This document shows positions 27,106 through 35,756 of a stretch of DNA of 35,756 nucleotides, one piece after another. A program made the position numbers and the translations under genes. The DNA is from Candidatus Pacearchaeota archaeon CG10_big_fil_rev_8_21_14_0_10_31_59. GTDB lineage: Archaea; Nanobdellota; Nanobdellia; Pacearchaeales; CG1-02-31-27. The stretch's first letter is position 1. Every line of letters begins with the position of its first letter. The stretch is taken from positions 11,334 to 47,089 of the forward strand of contig PFCW01000015.1 in the NCBI GenBank assembly GCA_002763115.1, given 5' to 3'. The notes under the pieces were generated by a model. The model was not told the origin of the DNA, made no database searches, and was given only the letters and a program-made list of their open reading frames with translations.

Positions 27106-27978
27106 TTAAATAAAATGCGGATAAAACCAATATAATCTTGGCAAACGCCCGGGACTCTCAATTTTTCTCTTAGGTTTTTTAACTTCAGTTTGTTCTTCTA
27201 TTTTCCTTTCTCCGAGATTAAAACCAATACTCTCCAATAAAATTATTTTTGAATTAGCTCTTATCCAATAATTAATCACACTAATAGGAACTCTAATCAA
27301 TTCACTTACATCTTCTACTTTATCCCTAAACAAATTATCTCTTAATTCTATATTCATATCTAAAACTGTTTGTGGTCTATATATTTTTTCCCATACAAAA
27401 ATACCATCAGCAATTTCTAAATTAACATCAGAAAAACCAGCATATCTCGAATAATTTGAACTAGCATAGAATCCTGTTTTGTCTAATTTAATCTCTTCAT
27501 TTATTTTTTTATCCAAAGAAACACATCTGCAACCTAATCTTAAACCAACAATTCTCTGTTCATTAGTTGAAGATAAATGAAATACCAAAAAACTTTTCTC
27601 CTTCGTATTTAATACAGAAATATCATTTATATTATAATATAACCTCTGATTTTTATCCATTTTGAAAAATCTTCTTGGATTGTAAGGTTCTGCCAGTTGA
27701 GGGTAAAATAATGCTGTGTTACCTTCACTCCAGATAAGATTAAAGCCCGAATTTGTTATGTTTTTTATAGGGGAATGTTCTTGATTTTCAGGTATTGAAT
27801 AAAGAATAAATAATTCTTCTCCGTCCCTTGAAGCAAAAATACACTGTCTATTCCTAAATGGTCTTTCAACTTTAGTTCTACACCCGAACAATTTTTTATA
27901 TTCTTTTGTTGCTTCAAATCCAACAAAAACCAATCCATATTCTTTTCCCAGCCCAGGTATATTAACTTTTTCCGACAT
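27106..27978 (-). CDS. Uncharacterised 290-aa protein
   Basis: Complete ORF; stop directly abuts the gltX stop. Confidence 0.72.
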   Translation of the reverse strand: MSEKVNIPGLGKEYGLVFVGFEATKEYKKLFGCRTKVERPFRNRQCIFASRDGEELFILYSIPENQEHSPIKNITNSGFNLIWSEGNTALFYPQLAEPYNPRRFFKMDKNQRLYYNINDISVLNTKEKSFLVFHLSSTNEQRIVGLRLGCRCVSLDKKINEEIKLDKTGFYASSNYSRYAGFSDVNLEIADGIFVWEKIYRPQTVLDMNIELRDNLFRDKVEDVSELIRVPISVINYWIRANSKIILLESIGFNLGERKIEEQTEVKKPKRKIESPGRLPRLYWFYPHFI

Positions 27979-28024
27979 TTTTAATCAATAGTTTATAGAT
28001 TTATAAAAATTTGTGTAATAAAAA

Positions 28025-29419
28025 CTATAAACTCTTAGTCATATAAAATTTCTCTAATTCATATCCCAATTTTCTATAATATTCTCTGACACCAATACCA
28101 GAGATAACAGCGATGTTTTTTACTTTTTCTTTTCTGGCAATTTCCTCTGCTTTTTCCATCAATTTTCTTCCAAGACCTTTGTGCTGTCCAAATGAAATAT
28201 TTTTCTGCCCAATATTTATTTCGGAGCCATAAACATGCAATTCTCTTATTATAACAGAATTTTTTAATTCGTCTATAATTGGTTTGTAAGGAATTCTTAA
28301 TCTTAACATCCCGAAAATTAAATTTTGCTTATTTACAATCTGCAAAAAATACTCTTTACCTTTAGATGCCTTGTATTTTATTATTTTTAATCTTAGATTC
28401 TCATCAATTTTTGAGTTTGGATTATCCCTAATAAAAAAACCAATTTCTCTGCATCGAATACATTTACAATCCTTGAATTTTTCACGAACAACTTTTCTCA
28501 TGTCAATTCTTAATGTTCCAGCTACTAAGTATGATGGAGGAATCTCCCTCATAATTCTCATAATTCTACAATATTCTGGAACCAGTTTTTTTATTTCAAT
28601 TAAAACTTTAACTATCTCTTCGTCAGTGTAAGGTTTATACCCCCCTTCTTTATACCATTCTTCCAGTTTAGCACCGGGAATCACCTGACAAGGATAAATT
28701 TTAATCTGATCTGGCTTAAATCTTTCATCAGAAAATATTTTTTTTACATTTGCAATATCTTTTTTTATATTGCTTCCAGGTAAACCAGGCATCAGATGAT
28801 AACCGACCTTGAAACCGGCTTCTTTTAAACGAAAAGTTGCATCAACAACATCTTTTACAGTGTGACATCTGTTTGTTAATTTGTAACTTTTATCATCTAA
28901 GAATTGAACACCAAGTTCAACTCTTGTGCAACCAAACTCCAACATTCTTTTGATATGCTCATTAGAACAAACATCCGGACGAGTTTCTATACATAGAGCA
29001 ACACATCTGTGTTTTCCTAATTCATTAATTCTTTTTGCTTCTTCCAAATCTTTTGAAATTTTTTCGTTTAATCCATCAAAAATACCTTTAATAAATTTAT
29101 ATTGGAAATTGAGAGGGTAATCTAAAAACGTACCCCCCATTATGATTATTTCAATTTTATCAGTTGGATGCTTCATAGCTTTGAATGCTTCAAGACGAAT
29201 TTGTGTCTGTTTTTTTGCGTCGTAATTTACTGATTTAGCTCTTAAAACAACCGGAGATTCAGGAGTATAACTCTGCGGAACATTTAAAGAAGGACAATAA
29301 ACACAAGCTCCATGTTTGCATGGTCTTGGAGGAAGCATAACAGCAATAGGTGTAACACCAGAAATTGTTTTTGTTGGTTTCCTGAATTTGTAATCCTTGG
29401 GATTTGTTGTGAATGTCAT
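28025..29419 (-). CDS. elp3: Elp3-like radical SAM/GNAT tRNA uridine-34 modification enzyme
   Basis: PPRPCKHGACVYCPSLNVPQSYTPESPVVLRA, GGTFLDYP, HLMPGLPGS, C-terminal GNAT motif GQHKGLGRKLMEKAEEIA. Confidence 0.93.
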   Translation of the reverse strand: MTFTTNPKDYKFRKPTKTISGVTPIAVMLPPRPCKHGACVYCPSLNVPQSYTPESPVVLRAKSVNYDAKKQTQIRLEAFKAMKHPTDKIEIIIMGGTFLDYPLNFQYKFIKGIFDGLNEKISKDLEEAKRINELGKHRCVALCIETRPDVCSNEHIKRMLEFGCTRVELGVQFLDDKSYKLTNRCHTVKDVVDATFRLKEAGFKVGYHLMPGLPGSNIKKDIANVKKIFSDERFKPDQIKIYPCQVIPGAKLEEWYKEGGYKPYTDEEIVKVLIEIKKLVPEYCRIMRIMREIPPSYLVAGTLRIDMRKVVREKFKDCKCIRCREIGFFIRDNPNSKIDENLRLKIIKYKASKGKEYFLQIVNKQNLIFGMLRLRIPYKPIIDELKNSVIIRELHVYGSEINIGQKNISFGQHKGLGRKLMEKAEEIARKEKVKNIAVISGIGVREYYRKLGYELEKFYMTKSL

Positions 29420-29461
29420 ATAATTAAAAAAATTTTTAAACTTTTAAATATATTCTTTATT

Positions 29462-30073
29462 ATGTCACAAGAGCAAGTCTGGGATGCAATAGCAGAATCA
29501 TGGAATAATTTCAGACAGAAACCTAAACAATTTGCTGTTGAATACTCTCAAAACTGGAGTAAGGGAAAGATTTTAGATATCGGCTCTGGCAATTGCAGAA
29601 ATCTCTTTCCTTTTGCAGAAAAGGAATTTGATTGCTATGGAATTGATTTTTCAGATGAGGCATTAAAAAAAGCTAAGCAATTTTGCAATAAAAATAAAAT
29701 AAAAGTTAATTTAAAAAAAGCAGATGCTACATCTTTGCCTTTCAAAAACAAATCATTTGATTATGTCTTGGCTATAGCAATTATTCATGTTATAGAAAAA
29801 AAGGAAAACAGAACAAAAGTTTTGAGTGAAATAAAAAGAATTTTAAAAAATAATGGAAGAGCTTTAATTACTTTCTGGAATAAAAATCCAATAAATCTTA
29901 TTTTTTCTAAAGATGAGTATGTTAAATGGGGTAAACAATTAAGATTTTATCATTTCTATTCAATAAATGAAATAAAAAAAGAATGCAAAACAGCGGGATT
30001 GAAGATTGAAAAAATAAAAATAATCAAATACAAAAAAAGCAAATTCAAAGATATTCTGGTTGAAATTTCTTAA
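29462..30073 (+). CDS. SAM-dependent methyltransferase, Trm9-like
   Basis: VWDAIAESWNNFRQKP, ILDIGSGNCRNLFPF, LPFKNKSFDYVLAIAIIHVIEKKENRTKVLSEIKRILKNNGRALITFW; start at 29462; divergent from elp3. Confidence 0.8.
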   Translation: MSQEQVWDAIAESWNNFRQKPKQFAVEYSQNWSKGKILDIGSGNCRNLFPFAEKEFDCYGIDFSDEALKKAKQFCNKNKIKVNLKKADATSLPFKNKSFDYVLAIAIIHVIEKKENRTKVLSEIKRILKNNGRALITFWNKNPINLIFSKDEYVKWGKQLRFYHFYSINEIKKECKTAGLKIEKIKIIKYKKSKFKDILVEIS

Positions 30074-31597
30074 TCATTGATTTATATCTATAACTTTTCT
30101 TGTTGGTTCTGAAGGAATATCTCCAACTAATACTTTATATTCGCCATCTTGCCAACCATCCCCCAACCATAATTTTCTATCGTTCCAGAATCTGTCATTA
30201 ACTTCATATACTAAAGTTAAAGATCTTGAAGAAGCATATGTGACACTAAAATCTGAAAAGTTTGGTTTGTTAACACCCAAATATCTATAAACGTCATCAT
30301 TTGTATCACTAATTCTTTCTAAACCATCACTAGAATTGAAACTTGAATAAATATAAACAGAATTCTTAGAAACTTCTGCTTCATTTTCTATTGCTAAAAA
30401 ATCCATGCTAACCACCATATAGGTTCTGTTATCTAAATCACTCCATCGACTTCTTAACAAAATAACATCATCCCCATATCTTTCTGTTAGTTCATTACTA
30501 GTTAAAGCTTCAGTGCATTTTACAGTATCGCTATGATTCACCAGATATACATTTCTCACGAAATCTAATTTAACGTATCTAAATGAACCAGGGTTACATG
30601 CTAAATTAGAGCTAAATCTATAATAACCTCTATCTTCTAATTCTTCTAATCTTTCTTCAAGTCTTGAATCTTCTTTATCTTGTGCACTAATTACAACTCT
30701 TGTTTCTTGATGAGATTCAGTTCTCTGACTTACATAAACATCTCCTGAAGAGGAAGATTGGGATCCTCTTTTATAGATGCTGATATCTCTTCCAACTTCA
30801 GAATAGGGTAATAAAGTGATATCATGATAGCCACAATAATCAGCAAAATTACTCCATTTTTCCAATGAATCTAAAACAGCTGGATTGCTAATATTCATTT
30901 GATCAACATAATCATCAACTTCTTGATAAGCTGTTGTAACAAGATCGATGAAAATATCTCTCGTATATTCTTCTGGTCTTAAAAATTTTAGCCGTATGTT
31001 CATAAGATATTGACTATCTGGTAAATTATAATAAAACTTTACTTTACCAACTTCGTTATTAGAACCATAAAACAATTGATCATCTACATTACAACTGGCA
31101 GATATCCAATATATAAACGAGTCGTATAAGTCTGATCGATCTTTATGTTTTTGAATCCTCTCGCTATCTGTTAAGCCACTAGTAAGACCCAAGTCCACCG
31201 CTCTAGGACTCCAGATATTATGAAATCCTCCGGTTCTCCAAGTAGTATGAGCATAACATTTTCTATCTTCTTCAATTCTTAGATTATCTATTTCTAATGC
31301 TATAAATTTAGAAAAATCTTCAATATATCCTCTTGAAAAACCAGTTGCTTCTTGAATAGCTGAGGGAATATAAAATTTAATATTGTCCACTTCACTGAAT
31401 GGAGATCCATATCCTTCTAAAACTAATTCATTAAATACCTCTTTTTCTTCAGTCTTTTCTTCTAAAGTTGTATCCACGCTCTGACCTCTAGAAGGTTCTC
31501 CATCGTAATTCCTTCCAGAACCACATGATATTCCTAAACCAGCTGCTATCAAACCAACAGCCAAAATTCCGTATGAAAATAAATTTCTTGACATCAT
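30074..31597 (-). CDS. Putative secreted protein/lipoprotein, 507 aa
   Basis: MMSRNLFSYGILAVGLIAAGLGISCGSGRNYDGE signal-peptide plus Cys; polar extracellular-type remainder. Confidence 0.75.
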   Translation of the reverse strand: MMSRNLFSYGILAVGLIAAGLGISCGSGRNYDGEPSRGQSVDTTLEEKTEEKEVFNELVLEGYGSPFSEVDNIKFYIPSAIQEATGFSRGYIEDFSKFIALEIDNLRIEEDRKCYAHTTWRTGGFHNIWSPRAVDLGLTSGLTDSERIQKHKDRSDLYDSFIYWISASCNVDDQLFYGSNNEVGKVKFYYNLPDSQYLMNIRLKFLRPEEYTRDIFIDLVTTAYQEVDDYVDQMNISNPAVLDSLEKWSNFADYCGYHDITLLPYSEVGRDISIYKRGSQSSSSGDVYVSQRTESHQETRVVISAQDKEDSRLEERLEELEDRGYYRFSSNLACNPGSFRYVKLDFVRNVYLVNHSDTVKCTEALTSNELTERYGDDVILLRSRWSDLDNRTYMVVSMDFLAIENEAEVSKNSVYIYSSFNSSDGLERISDTNDDVYRYLGVNKPNFSDFSVTYASSRSLTLVYEVNDRFWNDRKLWLGDGWQDGEYKVLVGDIPSEPTRKVIDINQ

Positions 31598-31641
31598 TAT
31601 TCAAAAATTTTAGACTTTTTAAATTTTATTATACTAAAATA

Positions 31642-32154
31642 CTATTTTTCTTTTTTTTCTATTCTTACCATATCAAAAAGATTGCTTACTTTGCTTTCCA
31701 GAATTTCTCCGTTGTCAGCATCTACTTTTAATTTGAGCATATTAAAATTATTCAGCATTACCGTTACAATCCATAAGTTTTTATTTTCGTAATTATGCAA
31801 TACAGCAATAATTTTGTTTATTTTCCTGTCTACAACTTTTTTCTCCAATTCTTCATTCATCATAATTTCTATTTTATCAAAATCACATTCTATCCCGTCA
31901 ATAAATTCCAATGGATTTCTTTTGTTTTCAATAATTATCTGGTCTTCAATTCTCAGGAAAATTTCATTTGAAATTGTAAAAGTAGCTATCTTATTTTTGT
32001 GTAGCATAAAAAAGTCAATCTGCCTTGTTTCAATTTTAGCTTCGTTATCTTTTACAAAAAAGCATCCTGACAAAAAAGCATCAGGATTTTCCTGTTTAAA
32101 CAAATTAAACTCAGAACTTTCCTTTAATTTTTTATAATCTTCTGAAAATTTCAT
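31642..32154 (-). CDS. Uncharacterised 170-aa protein
   Basis: Complete ORF overlapping the stop of the upstream Dph6-like gene by 4 nt (operon-like). Confidence 0.72.
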   Translation of the reverse strand: MKFSEDYKKLKESSEFNLFKQENPDAFLSGCFFVKDNEAKIETRQIDFFMLHKNKIATFTISNEIFLRIEDQIIIENKRNPLEFIDGIECDFDKIEIMMNEELEKKVVDRKINKIIAVLHNYENKNLWIVTVMLNNFNMLKLKVDADNGEILESKVSNLFDMVRIEKKEK

Positions 32155-32831
32155 TTTTTCTCCAATTTCATTTTTTTGATTTCAAAGACTCCGGTGTAAT
32201 TTTCGTACTTTATTTGTGAATTTATAACTTTCAGCTTCTTTTTAAACATTGGCATGTCCAAAACAAAAGTTTCAATCTCACCACCCTCGCCAGCAGGATT
32301 TATTCTGAACTTCTTTTGTAACTCTGCTAGCTCTTTAATCGCCTTTTCATCTATTTCCCTGCCAAGCCACTCTTTTCCAAAGGGATAGGCAAAAACTCCA
32401 ACAATTATAGCTTTAAAATTATTTTTTAATAAATCCTTTAGAACATCAATCTGGTCTTTCTGCCATAATGGATTGATGCATTTCAAATTTAGCTTTTCCG
32501 ATATATTTTTAATTCGCGAATATTGATAATTAGAAGCAACAGCTCCGGTTACAACACCTTCAATCTTATATTTTTTAACTGCAGTCTGTATTGCTTTTTC
32601 CAGATCAGCCAATTCCTTTTCCTTTTCACCTTTAGTTTTTTGAATTAATATAGGCAATCCAAGAGCTTTGGATTGTTTTTTCACTAAAGAAATATTAGGG
32701 GTATGAAACATATAACTTTCTTTATTCTCGGAAAAAATTGAAATTAAACAAACAATTTCATTTTCCATTTTAGCTTTGTAAAGAGCTAAGATAGAATCTT
32801 TTCCCCCTGAAAATAAAACTGCGAGTTTCAT
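32151..32831 (-). CDS. dph6: Dph6-like diphthamide synthase (ATP pyrophosphatase)
   Basis: MKLAVLFSGGKDSILALYKA, GVVTGAVASNYQYSRIKNISEKLNLKCINPLWQKDQ, INPAGEGGEIETFVLDMP. Confidence 0.9.
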   Translation of the reverse strand: MKLAVLFSGGKDSILALYKAKMENEIVCLISIFSENKESYMFHTPNISLVKKQSKALGLPILIQKTKGEKEKELADLEKAIQTAVKKYKIEGVVTGAVASNYQYSRIKNISEKLNLKCINPLWQKDQIDVLKDLLKNNFKAIIVGVFAYPFGKEWLGREIDEKAIKELAELQKKFRINPAGEGGEIETFVLDMPMFKKKLKVINSQIKYENYTGVFEIKKMKLEKK

Positions 32832-32861
32832 GTTTATTTTATACAAGAGAACTTTTTAAAA

Positions 32862-33032
32862 TTAAGGTATAAAACTATTCATATAATTGTTTATATAACA
32901 ACAAAAATCGCATAATGGTTTATAAAAAAAATGGTATGCAATATAACTTATACTTAAAATACTAAATACAGCAAACGGAATCCAGATAATGTTTGGAGTT
33001 TCTTTCTTAACTCTATATTCTAATTTTTCCAT
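32862..33032 (-). CDS. Possible small single-TM protein, 56 aa (MEKLEYRVKKETPNIIWIPFAVFSILSISYIAYHFFYKPLCDFCCYINNYMNSFIP)
   Basis: Below the track cutoff; polar N-terminus followed by TM helix; lies just downstream of the 33039-33314 ORF. Confidence 0.45.
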   Translation of the reverse strand: MEKLEYRVKKETPNIIWIPFAVFSILSISYIAYHFFYKPLCDFCCYINNYMNSFIP

Positions 33033-33038
33033 TTTAAA

Positions 33039-33314
33039 TTATAACCTCGGTTGAGTTAGCTCGTAAATTTCAGAAGGAGAAATATTTCCACCATAACCTA
33101 CCCATGACGGAAATGGAGTCGAAATTAATGGAATCACTGAAACTTTGTTTTCTATACCACTCGTTTTTTTAGATTCATTAATTTCAGTACGCATTTTGAA
33201 AGTAGTAGAATATTCTTTCATTTCAATTATAATTTTATACAAAAATTCTTTTATCGAATTCCAAAAAGAACTTCCCTTTACAGGTCTACGATTTAAATCA
33301 TTATATTCTGGCAT
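33039..33314 (-). CDS. Uncharacterised 91-aa protein
   Basis: Complete ORF with minus-strand TATA-like GGAAAGATTTATATAAAA upstream. Confidence 0.6.
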   Translation of the reverse strand: MPEYNDLNRRPVKGSSFWNSIKEFLYKIIIEMKEYSTTFKMRTEINESKKTSGIENKVSVIPLISTPFPSWVGYGGNISPSEIYELTQPRL

Positions 33315-33381
33315 TTTAATTTGATAAGACCTTATTTTATATAAATCTTTCCTGTCTAAAGATTTTTAAAACTACTTTTTA

Positions 33382-33409
33382 ATAGTAACAAATGGAAAGA
33401 TTTATAAAC
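33382..33409 (+). promoter_or_regulatory. ATAGTAACAAATGGAAAGATTTATAAAC promoter module
   Basis: GTAACAA plus BRE/TATA like those at 16897 and 18038, upstream of the 33430 ORF. Confidence 0.65.
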
Positions 33410-33429
33410 ACTATATATTTTAATTGGCT

Positions 33430-33840
33430 ATGGCAAATAAAAAATTAGAACCTGAAAATACAAGATTAGAACAATTAATTACTCAACTATCAACTATGGA
33501 AGTAACTTTAACTGGTTTAGAGAAATCTTCACTCATACCTTTGGATAAATGGGACTATTTTATGCTTAATAATCCTCTAGACCTCCATGATAAAAAATAT
33601 AATCTTATGGAACAAGCCTATAATTTAGTTTCAGATAATACTAGATTTATTTATACACCTATGGGGGTAGAGATTGCTTATGCAACCAGAACATCTTTAG
33701 AGATTGTATCTAAAACTCGTTATGGATTTCGCTTTCTTGATCCAATACCAGATGAACAAGATGTAGGTTTAAATCAATTAGCTTGCCAAATCGAACAAAT
33801 AAATTATAGACTGGAAATACAAAAAAATAAAAAATCTTAA
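33430..33840 (+). CDS. Uncharacterised 136-aa protein
   Basis: ATG at 33430 preferred over TTG at 33424; clear promoter; 4-nt convergent overlap with thrS. Confidence 0.7.
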   Translation: MANKKLEPENTRLEQLITQLSTMEVTLTGLEKSSLIPLDKWDYFMLNNPLDLHDKKYNLMEQAYNLVSDNTRFIYTPMGVEIAYATRTSLEIVSKTRYGFRFLDPIPDEQDVGLNQLACQIEQINYRLEIQKNKKS

Positions 33841-35720
33841 ACAAATCTCACTCGTTTGCTTAAATAGAAATTAACAGGCAATGGCCTGAATGGCATATTG
33901 TTTGTTTCGCTTTTTATTTTCTCGATGAATCTTTTAACAGAAAATTTTTCTATCTTTCCAGTTTGTCTTACTCTTACTGGCAAGTCCTTGGATTTCATCT
34001 CATTTTCTCCGATAACAATCAAATAAGGAACCCATTCCTTTTCAGATTCAAATATCTTTTTCTGGACATGCAAATTTCTGTCATCTAAATCAACTCTTAT
34101 ATTGTTAGCTTCCAATTCCCTGGCTATTCTTTCAGCTTGTTTTAAATGTTTACTGCTTACAGGTGCAACTCTTACCTGGATTGGCTCCAACCACAAAGGC
34201 AATGAAGGTTTTTTATTTTTTAATTCTTCAAATCTTGCCTGTTCCAGCAAAGAAAACATGACTCTTTCTATAGCTCCAGTCGGGGATAAATGTAAAATTA
34301 GTGGTCTTTTCTTCTGACTTTTTTCATCAATATATGAGATATCATATCGTTCCGCATTCTCAACATCAATCTGGTCTGTGTTCAATGCTGTTGCCTTGTT
34401 TAATTCATCAACAAAATTGAATTCGTATTTTAATATAAAATAGAAAAATCTGTCATCCCACATTTCAACCAAAGCCGGCTTTTTCCATAACTTCATCATC
34501 TCTTCGATTAAATCTTTGTTTTTATCGTAAAATTCTTTTGTGAACCTCACAGCTAATTCTAATTTTGACAAATCGACACCGATTTCTTTTAACATTTTCA
34601 TAGCCAATTTAAATCTTATTAAAAATTCTTTTTTTGCCTGTTCCAAATCAAGACAAAAACAATGACAATCAGGCATTGTAAAAGCTCTCAATCTTCTCAG
34701 ACCAGATAATTCCCCACGTTGCTCGACTCTGAAACTGTATCTTGTCAGCTCAAATAATTTTATCGGAAAATCCTTGTAACTTAATTGCGCGTCATGAGCC
34801 ATTAAAAATTGTCCGAAACAAGCTGCAAATCTCAAGAAAGCATTTTTGTTTGGAGTCTCAACTTTGTATTGTCTTGCGGGAAATCTGTGCAGATAGTTTT
34901 TCAGCGAAGGATGTTCAAAATCATACATAATCGGGGTTTCAACTTCCAAAGCACCGTATTTCTGCATTTCTTTTATAACATACTCCTCAATTAATGCTTT
35001 AATCATTCTTCCTTTTGGATAATATCTTAAATTACCGGGGTCAGAACCAGGTTCATGGTCAACCAATTCCAGTTTTTTCATATATCTTATATGAGCCGGT
35101 TCCTTTTCAGCAGCTCTTACTTTCTTCATCTCGTAATGTGCGAATTTTTCCAGATTTTCCGAAAATTTAAAACCAACAACCTTGTCTTTTTCTAATTTAA
35201 TATCATGTAGTTTCCCTTTTTCATCAATAACTTTCCAGTATGACTGGGCTTTTTTTTCAGCCTTTAATGCCTCAGAAACATCCTTGCTTTCTGCTCCTTC
35301 TTTTTCTTCTTTAATTTCTCTTGACAATTCAGCCAGCGGATGTCCCTTGACATGAATCTCAAATTCCTTGTACCAGCCGAATGGAGCTCTGACAACATTA
35401 TAATTATCTTTTTTGAGCAATTGTTCGGCATCTTTCATTATTTTTAATGCCAAATCCGGCTTTGCTAAATTAGAGCTTAAATGTGCATAAGGGTAAAGAA
35501 CAATATTTTTTGTCTTGACTTGTTCTATTATTTCTTCAATATTTTTTACAAGATTTTTTGAAGAATTTTCATTATCTGTAACTTCAACAGCGATGAAAAC
35601 AACAAGACATTCTCTCGATTCAATAAAATCTTTTATCTCCTTTATTTCTTCAGGTTGATTTATCGCTTTTTTTATTGCCCTGAATTTTATATAGTCTGAA
35701 TGCAGACTTAATATCTTCAT
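33837..35720 (-). CDS. thrS: Threonyl-tRNA synthetase, archaeal type with N-terminal editing domain
   Basis: LYPYAHLSSNLAKPDLALKIM, APFGWYKEFEIHVKGHPLAELSR (archaeal N2 domain), class II motifs and C-terminal anticodon-binding domain. Confidence 0.95.
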   Translation of the reverse strand: MKILSLHSDYIKFRAIKKAINQPEEIKEIKDFIESRECLVVFIAVEVTDNENSSKNLVKNIEEIIEQVKTKNIVLYPYAHLSSNLAKPDLALKIMKDAEQLLKKDNYNVVRAPFGWYKEFEIHVKGHPLAELSREIKEEKEGAESKDVSEALKAEKKAQSYWKVIDEKGKLHDIKLEKDKVVGFKFSENLEKFAHYEMKKVRAAEKEPAHIRYMKKLELVDHEPGSDPGNLRYYPKGRMIKALIEEYVIKEMQKYGALEVETPIMYDFEHPSLKNYLHRFPARQYKVETPNKNAFLRFAACFGQFLMAHDAQLSYKDFPIKLFELTRYSFRVEQRGELSGLRRLRAFTMPDCHCFCLDLEQAKKEFLIRFKLAMKMLKEIGVDLSKLELAVRFTKEFYDKNKDLIEEMMKLWKKPALVEMWDDRFFYFILKYEFNFVDELNKATALNTDQIDVENAERYDISYIDEKSQKKRPLILHLSPTGAIERVMFSLLEQARFEELKNKKPSLPLWLEPIQVRVAPVSSKHLKQAERIARELEANNIRVDLDDRNLHVQKKIFESEKEWVPYLIVIGENEMKSKDLPVRVRQTGKIEKFSVKRFIEKIKSETNNMPFRPLPVNFYLSKRVRFV

Positions 35721-35756
35721 ACTCTAAAAAGACATATAATATTTATAAAATTATCT

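Noticed and set aside
1-35756. CRISPR arrays, insertion sequences, prophage structural genes or rRNA
   Set aside because: None were seen on reading; no regularly spaced repeats, transposase-like ORFs or rRNA-like segments

Overview
This is a compact, AT-rich archaeal chromosome segment. It is probably from a DPANN lineage of the Woesearchaeota/Pacearchaeota type; that is inferred from gene content and not verified. About 30 credible genes are packed on both strands, many with overlapping or abutting ends. Recognisable housekeeping genes are endonuclease IV, archaeal DnaG, a CBS/zinc-ribbon protein, thermosome, MnmA, dUTPase, L35Ae, L10e, PEP synthase, NDK, LspA, GluRS, Elp3, a Trm9-like methyltransferase, a Dph6-like ATPase and archaeal-type ThrRS. 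There are two tRNAs: Val-TAC and Gly-GCC. No rRNA, CRISPR array or transposon was seen. Points of most interest: (i) a signal peptidase II (LspA) in an archaeon, with two neighbouring genes that look like lipoproteins, one of them carrying a caspase-like HG/SC dyad; (ii) an uncharacterised three-gene block of a large TIM-barrel protein and two proteins of unknown function; (iii) a shared promoter module (GTAACAA-like element plus BRE/TATA, including a 29-nt exact repeat 18 kb apart) in front of several ORFan genes; (iv) three strong hairpins downstream of tRNA-Gly; (v) two NTase/HEPN-like paralogues; (vi) a membrane-tethered RelE/ParE-like protein; (vii) a mixed Elp3/Trm9-like/MnmA set for wobble-uridine modification. 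All homology calls come from reading motifs by eye; no database search was run.
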